Shown here piece after piece: positions 1 to 6,864 of a stretch of DNA of 9,792 nt. The DNA lies in contig JAYUHK010000197.1 in NCBI GenBank assembly GCA_043767025.1, positions 1 to 9,792 of the forward strand. Direction: 5' to 3'. Under the pieces are notes generated by a model. It did not search any database. It was not told the origin of the DNA and saw only the letters and a program-made list of their open reading frames with translations. Within the stretch, counting starts at the first letter, position 1, and each line of letters opens with the position of its first letter. The position numbers were made by a program, and so were the translations under genes. The DNA comes from JAYUHK01 sp043767025 (GTDB taxonomy: Bacteria; Bacteroidota; Bacteroidia; Chitinophagales; Saprospiraceae).

Positions 1-27
1 ATTAAATGTCATCTATTCAAGTGTAAG
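1..27. repeat. Left copy of a 27-bp direct repeat found at both window edges
   Basis: Bases 1-27 begin ATTAAATGTCATCTATT and match bases 9766-9792 at 26 of 27 positions, in the same orientation. The only difference is C at 18 against T at 9783. Both copies touch the window edge, so the true length of the repeat cannot be seen. This copy lies in the non-coding tail downstream of clpB. It could be part of a dispersed repeat or a recombination site, and nothing here distinguishes the two. Confidence 0.8.
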
Positions 28-45
28 AACTTAAATTGCGTCGGA

Positions 46-85
46 TTTCGATATTCGGTGTTCCTTGTTCAGGATTCGATATTTG
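46..85. repeat. Diverged single copy of the array repeat found at 6511-6864
   Basis: These 40 bases align without gaps to 6807-6846 in the same orientation with 35 identities. They share TTTCGATATTCG, TTCCTTGTTC and ATTCGATATTTG. The five differences are at 58, 60, 71, 72 and 73. The copy lies downstream of the clpB stop codon. Together with the array it shows that the repeat is dispersed and not confined to one locus. Confidence 0.75.
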
Positions 86-107
86 TTGTTCAAGACTTAT
101 TTCGGAA

Positions 108-2738
108 TTACTTTAAACTTTCTTCAACAGTTTTACTCTTTTTGTGAAACGTAAAACCCTTCGCATCGGTATCTACTTCGATGGCGTCGCCTTTGGCAAA
201 ATCCGAGGAGAGCAAGTGCTTGGAAAGCTCGTTGATGATTTCTTTTTGCAACACTCTGCGCATCGGACGCGCGCCAAATTGCGGGTCATAGCCCAAATCC
301 ACGAGCATTGCTATCGCTTTGGGCGTGACGGAGAGCGTGAGTTCCTGCAATGCCAATTTTGCGTTCAATCCTTTGAGGAGCAGGTACAAAATGCGTTCAA
401 TTTCCGCTTTCGTGAGCGGCAAAAACATCACTTGCTCGTCAATTCTATTCAAAAATTCGGGGCGCAAGCGAGTTTTTAGCAATTCAAAAACTTCAATTTT
501 AGTGGTTTCGATGATGTCTGTGCGGTGCTTGTCGCCGAGTGCGTCGAGGTCTTCAAAATTTTCCAAAATTTTATCCGCGCCCATATTGGAGGTCATAATG
601 ATGATGGTATTTTTGAAATTAGCGACGCGTCCTTTGTTGTCCGTGAGCCGCCCGTCGTCCAACACTTGCAGCAAAATATTGAAGGTGTCGGGGTGTGCTT
701 TTTCGATTTCGTCGAGCAAAATAATCGAATACGGACGGCGGCGGACGGCTTCCGTCAGTTGTCCGCCTTCGTCGTAGCCGACGTAGCCGGGCGGCGAACC
801 CACGAGCCGCGACACGGCGTGCTGCTCCATGTATTCACTCATATCAATTCGCGTAAGCGCATTTTCGTCGTCGAACATCACGTCTGCGAGTGCTTTGGCG
901 AGTTCGGTTTTTCCTACGCCCGTCGGACCCAAGAAAATAAAAGAACCAATCGGACGGTTGGCATCTTGCAAACCTGCCCGGCTGCGGCGCACCGCATCTG
1001 CCACCGCGCGCACAGCGTCCTCTTGTCCGATGACTCGCTTGCCGAGTTCGGCTTCGAGTTGCAGCAATTTTTCGCGCTCGCTCTGCACCATTTTGGTGAT
1101 GGGGATTCCCGTCCACTTCGATACTACTGCGGCGATGTCGTCGGCGGTCACTTCTTGATTGGTGAGTCGCTCCTCTTTGGAGAGTTCTTTGAGCTTTTCT
1201 TCGGCAGCCATCAGCATTGCTTCCTGCTCTTTGATTTTTCCGTAGCGAATGGTGGCGACGAGTTCAAAATTGCTTTCGCGCTCGGCTCGCTCGGCTTGTC
1301 GCTCAAAAATCTCAATACTTTGTTTACAGCTTTGAATTGCGTTGATGATTTCTTTTTCGTTTGCCCAACGGGCGCGCAGTTCTGTGAGTTGCTCTTGCAG
1401 ATTGGCAATTTGTTCGCTCAAAACAGCCATTTTTTTCTGGTCTTTCTCGCGCTTTATCGCTTCGCGTTCTATTTCCAACTGGCGAATACGGCGGTCGAGT
1501 TCGTCAATTTCTTCTGGGACGGAGTCAAGTTCGAGGCGCAGTTTTGCGGCAGCTTCGTCAATCAAATCTATCGCTTTGTCGGGCAGCTGACGGTCGGCGA
1601 TGTAGCGGTGCGAAAGCTCGGCAGCCGCGATGAGAGCTTCGTCGAGAATGTTTATTTTGTGGTAATTTTCGTAGCGTTCCTGCAAGCCTCGAAGGATAGA
1701 AATGGTATCTTCCACGCTCGGCTCGTCCACAAAGACGGGCTGAAAACGGCGCACCAACGCCATGTCTTTTTCAAAATATTTTTGGTATTCGTCGAGCGTT
1801 GTGGCTCCGATGGTGCGGAGTTCGCCACGCGCCAAGGCGGGTTTTAGGATATTCGCAGCGTCTATTGCACCGCCGCCGCCGCCCGCGCCGATGAGCGTGT
1901 GGATTTCGTCGATGAATAAAACTACCTCGCCGTTGCTGTCCGTCACTTCCTGAATGACGGCTTTCAGACGTTCCTCAAATTCGCCTTTGAATTTTGCGCC
2001 GGCGATGAGTGCCGACATATCCAAAGAAAAAATACGCTTGCTTTGGAGAAGTTCGGGAACGTCTTTTTTGACGATTCGCCATGCGATTCCTTCTACGATA
2101 GCAGTTTTTCCTACGCCCGCCTCGCCGATGATGATTGGGTTATTTTTTTTGCGCCGACTCAAAATATGCAGCACGCGGCGGATTTCGTCGTCGCGCCCAA
2201 CGATGGGGTCGAGTTTGCCGTTTTCGGCGCGCTCGTTGAGGTTGATGGCGTACTTGGAAAGTGCGTTGTAGGTATTTTCGGCGTTGGGGTCGGTGACTTT
2301 TCGCCCTTTACGAAGCTCCGTGATGGCTGCTTTGAACGTTTTTTCGCTGGCTCCGAGTTCTTTGAGCAGTCGTCCTGCTCTATCCGAGCCGATTAAAATA
2401 CCGAGTAAGATGAGTTCGACAGAAATATATTCGTCGCCAAATTCTTTGAGTGCGTCTTTGGCTTTTGCCAGTGCTTTGTTGGCATCGGCACTCAAAAATT
2501 GCTTGTCGGTGCCTTCCACACGCGGCAGTCCTTGGATTATGGAGTCCAATTCACTGTGGAGTGTAGGAATATTGATGCCGACTTTGCCAAAAAGATACTC
2601 GGCGGTACTTTTTTCTTCCTGCAAAATACCTTTGAGCAAATGTGCGGTTTCGACAATTTGCTGGCTTTGTGCGGCGGCAAGTTGCTGTCCTTTTTGGATA
2701 GACTCTTGCGACTTGATGGTAAAATTATCGTAGGTCAT
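108..2738 (-). CDS. clpB: ATP-dependent protein disaggregase ClpB (Hsp100)
   Basis: ClpB is a cytoplasmic hexameric AAA+ machine that threads aggregated proteins through its pore, working with DnaK/DnaJ/GrpE. At 876 residues this is a full-length member (E. coli ClpB has 857). Domains in order: Clp N-domain (about 1-145); first ATPase with Walker A GEAGVGKT at 205-212, Walker B VVLFIDE at 272-278 and arginine fingers R330/R331; a charged coiled-coil middle domain (about 405-525), which separates ClpB from ClpA and ClpC; second ATPase with Walker A GPTGVGKT at 604-611, Walker B ending D676-E677, R765, and the sensor-2 motif GARP at 822-825. Pore-loop aromatics are F250 (usually Tyr) and Y652. 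A glycine run at 286-290 replaces a more varied loop after Walker B1. The start is fixed by an in-frame TAG at 2751-2753. A terminator upstream separates it from the tRNA, so it is probably transcribed alone. A heat-shock role is expected from the family, but the regulator is not identified. Confidence 0.97.
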   Translation of the reverse strand: MTYDNFTIKSQESIQKGQQLAAAQSQQIVETAHLLKGILQEEKSTAEYLFGKVGINIPTLHSELDSIIQGLPRVEGTDKQFLSADANKALAKAKDALKEFGDEYISVELILLGILIGSDRAGRLLKELGASEKTFKAAITELRKGRKVTDPNAENTYNALSKYAINLNERAENGKLDPIVGRDDEIRRVLHILSRRKKNNPIIIGEAGVGKTAIVEGIAWRIVKKDVPELLQSKRIFSLDMSALIAGAKFKGEFEERLKAVIQEVTDSNGEVVLFIDEIHTLIGAGGGGGAIDAANILKPALARGELRTIGATTLDEYQKYFEKDMALVRRFQPVFVDEPSVEDTISILRGLQERYENYHKINILDEALIAAAELSHRYIADRQLPDKAIDLIDEAAAKLRLELDSVPEEIDELDRRIRQLEIEREAIKREKDQKKMAVLSEQIANLQEQLTELRARWANEKEIINAIQSCKQSIEIFERQAERAERESNFELVATIRYGKIKEQEAMLMAAEEKLKELSKEERLTNQEVTADDIAAVVSKWTGIPITKMVQSEREKLLQLEAELGKRVIGQEDAVRAVADAVRRSRAGLQDANRPIGSFIFLGPTGVGKTELAKALADVMFDDENALTRIDMSEYMEQHAVSRLVGSPPGYVGYDEGGQLTEAVRRRPYSIILLDEIEKAHPDTFNILLQVLDDGRLTDNKGRVANFKNTIIIMTSNMGADKILENFEDLDALGDKHRTDIIETTKIEVFELLKTRLRPEFLNRIDEQVMFLPLTKAEIERILYLLLKGLNAKLALQELTLSVTPKAIAMLVDLGYDPQFGARPMRRVLQKEIINELSKHLLSSDFAKGDAIEVDTDAKGFTFHKKSKTVEESLK

Positions 2739-2789
2739 GTTGTGGTTTTTCTAAAAATGTGAAGTATGCGAATTATTTTTTGACATTTC

Positions 2790-2808
2790 GATACTATTAC
2801 AAAGTATC
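2790..2808. promoter_or_regulatory. Inverted repeat GATAC-N9-GTATC upstream of clpB, possible operator
   Basis: Bases 2790-2794 (GATAC) and 2804-2808 (GTATC) form a perfect 5-bp inverted repeat with a 9-base spacer. It lies 52 bases upstream of the clpB start and just downstream of a possible promoter. The 9-base spacer is the same as in the HrcA operator CIRCE, but the arm sequence does not match CIRCE. A repressor site is possible, but so is chance, because the arms are short. Confidence 0.25.
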
Positions 2809-2819
2809 AATTTTGTTTC

Positions 2820-2849
2820 CAAAATAAATAAAAGGATTTTTTCTGCAAA
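2820..2849 (-). promoter_or_regulatory. clpB: Possible clpB promoter (-33 TTTG, -7 TTATTTTG)
   Basis: Read on the minus strand, TTTG (2849-2846) is followed after 18 bases by TTATTTTG (2827-2820). The second box matches the Bacteroidota -7 consensus TAnnTTTG at all but one defined position. Transcription would start near 2814 and give a leader of about 75 bases. This is the best candidate in the region, but it is an imperfect match. Confidence 0.35.
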
Positions 2850-2964
2850 TATGGCAGCCCAAACTCAAGCGACACTGACGAAATGTCAATTTTTGGGACA
2901 AATGATGTGGGAGTTTGAATAAAAAAGAACGGGTAAGTCGGTAAGAAGGAATACAGGTTCTTAA

Positions 2965-3006
2965 AACGAAAAAAGCCCCTATTTCAGTGACGAAACAAGG
3001 GCTTTT
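2965..3006 (-). terminator. Rho-independent terminator after tRNA-fMet
   Basis: AAAAGCCC (2971-2978) and GGGCTTTT (2999-3006) form a perfect 8-bp stem around a 20-base loop. On the minus strand the stem is followed by TTCGTTTT, giving a T-rich tract directly after the GC pairs. It sits 8 bases beyond the 3' end of the tRNA and should end its transcript before clpB. The A/T arms could let it work in both directions. Confidence 0.7.
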
Positions 3007-3014
3007 CTTACTTG

Positions 3015-3087
<73 letters not shown>

Positions 3088-3098
3088 ATTTTGTACCG

Positions 3099-3106
3099 CA
3101 AAGGTA
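3099..3106 (-). promoter_or_regulatory. -7 promoter box of tRNA-fMet (TACCTTTG)
   Basis: TACCTTTG on the minus strand matches the Bacteroidota -7 consensus TAnnTTTG exactly. It ends 11 bases before the first tRNA base, so the primary transcript would carry only a few leader bases, as is usual for tRNA genes. No TTTG is seen at the expected -33 distance. The box overlaps a perfect inverted repeat, GTACC-GCAAA-GGTAC (3093-3107). Confidence 0.6.
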
Positions 3107-3168
3107 CGCTTATCGCAGTCGGCTTTCCTAATTTTTTGCTACTTATTTTAAAAATAAATATTTTTTAC

Positions 3169-5586
3169 TCAATGATGGACGACAAAGCGGTAGGTTTTAC
3201 TGCTTTCTTTTTCTGTCAAAAATTTATAAAAATATATTCCGTTTGCCCATTTAGAAGTCTGAATATCAAGCGTTTGTGATGCAGCAGTATCGTCCAATGC
3301 TCGCTCAAAGAGCGGCTGCCCGAGGCTATTGAAAACCAGCAATCGTGTGTTGTGAGTCGATAAATTATTTTTCCAACTGATGCGCGCAAAGTCGTCCGCA
3401 GGGTTGGGTTGGGTGTGTGCAGCCACAAAATCGGAGGCATCTAAATCCGTCGTCGCGGTCGGAATAGAGGTCACAACGCTCAAATCATCGAAGTAAAAGC
3501 CGTCTTTCGTCAGCCCAGCGTCGGACTTGATGCGGAAGCGAATCCATAAGTTGCCGCCCAAATAGTCCGCGAGGTCAATTTCTTCTTTGACCCATTCCGT
3601 TTGAGTGCCTTCGTAGAGTGGTTGGTCGAGGTCTTGGTCGGAGGTGCCGGCTACGGTATATTTTCCGCAAAGCGGCACAAAAGTAGTTCCGTTGGTAGAA
3701 GCCATGACTTCCACGAAATCATAGTCGGTTTCTATATCCCATTTTGCCCAAAAAGTCAATTTAGCACTGTTTTTACCGAGCAAACTGATTGGATTTTTGG
3801 TGGTCAAGCTGCTTTCGGTGCCATCTTGGTAATCTCCTGCGGGAGAGTCCGTGATGCTGCTGGGTGCAGAATAAAATGTGGTATTTGTGACAGCCCACGA
3901 GGGCGGAGTCGGGTCATTTTTCCATTGATTGAGATTGTTGGCAGCGTCTGCGAAAGCAACAGAAAACTGAATTTTCTTTTTAAATATTTTTACCAACGTG
4001 TCCGTATGCGTGTAAAAACCGTTGCTGACGGAGATGGTAAATTTTACCGTGTCGCCATTCTGAATATTGGGTTGGAGCGAAAAGGTGAAAGAATCTTTCA
4101 GCTCCAAAAATTGTACAGGCGCAATATATTGTTTGGAGGAAGGTTGAATATTTTGAATATTAGTCGTTTTTGCAGCGATATTCACTATAAAATTGCCTCC
4201 CAACAAACCGTATCGAGTGAAGGTAAAAGGAATTTTTCCTGCGAAAGTATCTATTTCGTCGGTATTTTTGTATTTGACCAATGCGTACTGAAGTGGCAAA
4301 TGTGCGGTCGTGAGGTTGGTAGAGAGCGCGGCGTGGCTCAAAGGAATAATATCGGCGGAGGGGGGCCAGAAGCCAGTCGCACCCGGTCCGACCTCGGGAG
4401 TCAGCGAAAAAATCTTCGCTTTTGTGACATTTTCTCCATACATCCAGTCGTCAGAGTCGCCGTTGGTCGTGTAATTGACCGTTTGAGAGCCTGTGCCGAA
4501 CACCCATTTGTTGTCCCGCGTCATCACTTTTGAAAAATTGGTAAAAGAAGTCGAATCGGGAGTCAGCGAATCCGAAAAGCCCCAAGGATATATCAGCAAA
4601 TTGCCGTAAGTGTGGTAGTTGAGGGCGAACTGAAACTTATGAGCGTTGCAAAAGTCGCGCATATTTTGTGTTTCGGGTTCCGAAAAGCCAGCCGTTCCGC
4701 GATATACTTCGCTGTTCGTAGCGGTGGACGAGCCTATGTTGTCAAAACCCCACTCGTAGCCGTAGTTTCTGTTCAGGTCCACTCCGACGACGGAGTCGGC
4801 GTTGATGCGGCGATTTTTTCGCCAAAAACCACCGCCGTCTGGGTTGGTCGTTTCGTTGTAAATATATCCGTCGGGATTGACGCAAGGGACAAAATACATC
4901 TCTAAATTATTGACCAAATACTTCACTTCGGGGTCGCTGTTGTAGCGTTCCAAGAGATACCACATATAATAAATTAGCTGCGACATGCTTTCAGGTTCGC
5001 GGGCGTGGTGGACGGCATCGTAGAGGATTTGCGGCTCGGTCGGCTCGGAGAGGTTGGGGTTATCGCTTATTTTGACCCAAAACATTTTTCTGCCCTCAAA
5101 CGTCAGATTGGTGGTGCTGATTGGTTTTTTGACGGTAATCAGATTGGGATAAAGAGCCGCCATTTGGTCCAAATTGTCCAGCATTTCTTGGTATTTCAGG
5201 TAGCCGCCCATAGAGCCGAGCTGAAAATGAGTCGGAACAAAAATATTGGGCGGCGGAGCAGCAGTAGGACAGTTGCCGTTTCGCTCTGCGGACGTATTTT
5301 TTTTATTTTGTGCCAAAAAATGTGCGGTCAAGTCAGTAATCAAAACCTCCGTTTGGAAGCCTGCCGCACGGACAGTCTGAAGCTGAAGCGTGGACATTTC
5401 GCCTATGAAATGCTTGTTTTTAGCAAATTCGCCGTGGTCGGTTTCTATGCCCAAAGTCGATAGTTTTTGGATATTGTTTGTTTCCGAAAGGTAAATTTTT
5501 ACTCTCGAATAAACAGGCGAATTTTTTTGTGCCAACAATATATTTGCGGACAAAAAAAGGCTCAAAGCAAGGAATAAAAAACGCAT
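3169..5586 (-). CDS. Secreted M14 zinc carboxypeptidase with T9SS sorting domain
   Basis: This 805-residue protein is a metallopeptidase expected to remove C-terminal residues from peptides outside the cell. A signal peptide covers about 1-19 (hydrophobic core, then LLAQ). A propeptide-like region runs to about 113. The peptidase M14 domain covers about 115-440. Its zinc ligands are H194 and E197 (in HHARE) and H325 (in NYHTYG). R273 (in DLNRNYGYEWG) fits the substrate carboxylate-binding arginine, and E398 (in SLTPEVGP) the catalytic glutamate. The motif GDSDDWMYG (373-384) resembles the carboxypeptidase T branch. Residues about 540-705 look like a MAM or jelly-roll module of the immune-inhibitor-A type. 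Residues about 725-805 (PNPA near the start, NGIYFYKF, ending FVVHH) form a type A T9SS C-terminal signal. The start is 9 bases after the cyclase stop codon and in the same frame, so the two are probably co-transcribed. Substrate specificity cannot be read from the sequence. Confidence 0.93.
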   Translation of the reverse strand: MRFLFLALSLFLSANILLAQKNSPVYSRVKIYLSETNNIQKLSTLGIETDHGEFAKNKHFIGEMSTLQLQTVRAAGFQTEVLITDLTAHFLAQNKKNTSAERNGNCPTAAPPPNIFVPTHFQLGSMGGYLKYQEMLDNLDQMAALYPNLITVKKPISTTNLTFEGRKMFWVKISDNPNLSEPTEPQILYDAVHHAREPESMSQLIYYMWYLLERYNSDPEVKYLVNNLEMYFVPCVNPDGYIYNETTNPDGGGFWRKNRRINADSVVGVDLNRNYGYEWGFDNIGSSTATNSEVYRGTAGFSEPETQNMRDFCNAHKFQFALNYHTYGNLLIYPWGFSDSLTPDSTSFTNFSKVMTRDNKWVFGTGSQTVNYTTNGDSDDWMYGENVTKAKIFSLTPEVGPGATGFWPPSADIIPLSHAALSTNLTTAHLPLQYALVKYKNTDEIDTFAGKIPFTFTRYGLLGGNFIVNIAAKTTNIQNIQPSSKQYIAPVQFLELKDSFTFSLQPNIQNGDTVKFTISVSNGFYTHTDTLVKIFKKKIQFSVAFADAANNLNQWKNDPTPPSWAVTNTTFYSAPSSITDSPAGDYQDGTESSLTTKNPISLLGKNSAKLTFWAKWDIETDYDFVEVMASTNGTTFVPLCGKYTVAGTSDQDLDQPLYEGTQTEWVKEEIDLADYLGGNLWIRFRIKSDAGLTKDGFYFDDLSVVTSIPTATTDLDASDFVAAHTQPNPADDFARISWKNNLSTHNTRLLVFNSLGQPLFERALDDTAASQTLDIQTSKWANGIYFYKFLTEKESSKTYRFVVHH

Positions 5587-5587
5587 A

Positions 5588-5628
5588 AGTAATTTTTAGT
5601 TATTAGTTGTAAGTTTTTGGTTTTGAGT
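5588..5628. repeat. AT-rich short repeat spanning the cyclase 3' end
   Basis: Bases 5605-5620 match 9697-9712 at 14 of 16 positions (AGTTGTAAGTTTTTGG against AGTTATAAGTTTTTAG). Both are followed by TTTTGAGT, which is delayed by 7 bases in the second copy. In this copy the repeat covers the last codons of the cyclase, its stop codon and most of the gap before the peptidase start. Low complexity leaves some chance of coincidence. Confidence 0.5.
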
Positions 5629-6462
5629 TACCGAATATTTGTTTTTCAATCGCTCATACACTGCAATCGCAGCGAGTTGGAGCGAAAAATTGTAGGCAAA
5701 ATCATCGAGTGGAATCGTAAAAAAACGAATACCAAGATATTCTTCTGGATTGTAAACCACGATGGGTTGCTGCGTAAATGCGCCCGTAAAAACTGCGTTG
5801 ATAGCAATAAACGCAAGGGTGGCGAGCGGAAAAAGACGATAAAAACGGACGCGAACAGCCGCATCGCCCGCCAAAAACTGCCAACAAAGCAGTGCGCTTG
5901 CCGTCCAAAAAGTAGTCACGGTGTAGAGATGTCCCCAAAAAAGAACGCCGACTGCGAAAAAAAATGCGACCAACAAAATACTCAAAATACGGTCATTCCT
6001 TCGGAGAACTTTCAAAAAACGAGTGGTCGGAAAATAACTATTCAGGCACTCGTAAATAAAAACCGATGCCCACGGAAAAGTGATGAAAAAAAGCCACTCC
6101 TCGATAGGAAGATTGCCGACCAAAAAGGCGTAATAACGAGGATTGAAGCCCCAAACTTGTTGCGCCGTCTTCACGCTGTCCCAGACCCAAAACGGCAACG
6201 CAACTATCAGCAAAGCGGGAAAAACATATTTCCACTGCCTGTAATACGCTACTTTTCGGTCGAAACTGAGCAACAGAATCGGTACAATCGTCACCAAATG
6301 CGCCCAGCAGTAAAGGTATTTTGTTTCAAAAAAAGAAACATTCGCCAGCGAATTGACTTGAAAAAGCAAGCGGTCGGGGCGCACCTCGTCTATCCACCAG
6401 TGCAGCAAGATGAGTGCCAAGCCCAACACGGGAATTCCTATTTTTTTGTACCAAATCGGCAT
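5596..6462 (-). CDS. crtYcd: Lycopene cyclase, fused CrtYc/CrtYd type
   Basis: This membrane enzyme is expected to close the ends of lycopene into beta-ionone rings, giving carotenes. Its 288 residues form about seven hydrophobic segments in two similar halves, matching CrtYc and CrtYd, which are separate proteins in many actinobacteria but fused in Bacteroidota. The first half contains FWVWDSVKTAQQVWGFNP (91-108) and LPIEEWLFF (118-126). The second contains IPLDDFAYNFSL (250-261). The acidic E121/E122 and D253/D254 are the probable active-site positions. The start is supported by an in-frame TGA at 6469-6471. The last ten residues (TQNQKLTTNN) are encoded by an AT-rich repeat also found at 9697-9727, so the C terminus may have been altered by repeat insertion. 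No other carotenoid gene is present in the window. The number of rings formed, one or two, cannot be told from the sequence. Confidence 0.88.
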   Translation of the reverse strand: MPIWYKKIGIPVLGLALILLHWWIDEVRPDRLLFQVNSLANVSFFETKYLYCWAHLVTIVPILLLSFDRKVAYYRQWKYVFPALLIVALPFWVWDSVKTAQQVWGFNPRYYAFLVGNLPIEEWLFFITFPWASVFIYECLNSYFPTTRFLKVLRRNDRILSILLVAFFFAVGVLFWGHLYTVTTFWTASALLCWQFLAGDAAVRVRFYRLFPLATLAFIAINAVFTGAFTQQPIVVYNPEEYLGIRFFTIPLDDFAYNFSLQLAAIAVYERLKNKYSVTQNQKLTTNN

Positions 6463-6510
6463 AAACGGTCAGCTATTTCTTTGAGCGATGTAGAACATAC
6501 CACACAGATT

Positions 6511-6864
6511 TCGACATTTGATATTCGACATTTGTATTTCATATTTCGATATTCGATATTCGATATTCGATATTCCTTGTTCGACATTCGACATTCGATA
6601 TGTTGTATTTCATATTTCGATATTCGATATTCCTTGTTCGACATTCGACATTTTGTATTTCGTATTTCATTATTCCTTGTTCGACATTCGACATTTTGTA
6701 TTTTGTATTTCGATATTCGATATTTCTTGTTCGACATTCGATATTTGACATTTGTATTTCGTATTTCATTATTCCTTGTTCGACATTCGATATGTTGTAT
6801 TTCATATTTCGATATTCGATATTCCTTGTTCGACATTCGATATTTGACATTTGTATTTTGTATT
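6511..6864. repeat. Degenerate tandem repeat array, units about 50 bp
   Basis: The core TTCCTTGTTCGACATTCG begins at 6573, 6630, 6673, 6772 and 6822, with a one-base variant at 6723. Spacings are 57, 43, 50, 49 and 50 bases. Between cores are shorter words (TTCGATAT, TTCGACAT, TTTGTATTTC, CATATTTC), including four successive TTCGATAT-like 8-mers near 6545-6574. The array starts about 48 bases upstream of the cyclase start and ends directly before the mutase stop codon. Many words contain TCGA-N3-TCGA, so each strand can form many small hairpins. Open frames on both strands here are by-products of a stop-poor repeat and are not annotated as genes. Bases 6463-6510 between array and cyclase are non-repetitive. 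Confidence 0.92.

Noticed and set aside
525..1847. A 440-codon plus-strand frame opposite clpB
   Set aside because: clpB on the other strand has every family motif. The antisense product has no recognisable domain and arises from codon bias.
3143..3157. AT-only inverted repeat (TTATTTT-A-AAAATAA) after the peptidase gene as a terminator
   Set aside because: It has no GC pairs and almost no loop. A stable hairpin is unlikely, so it is not listed as a terminator.
3601..4533. A 310-codon plus-strand frame opposite the M14 peptidase
   Set aside because: It is a shadow of the peptidase gene, with no domain and no sign of a promoter.
6511..6864. CRISPR array
   Set aside because: There are no unique spacers: sequences between cores are made of the same words, spacing varies from 43 to 57 bases, and no cas gene is present.
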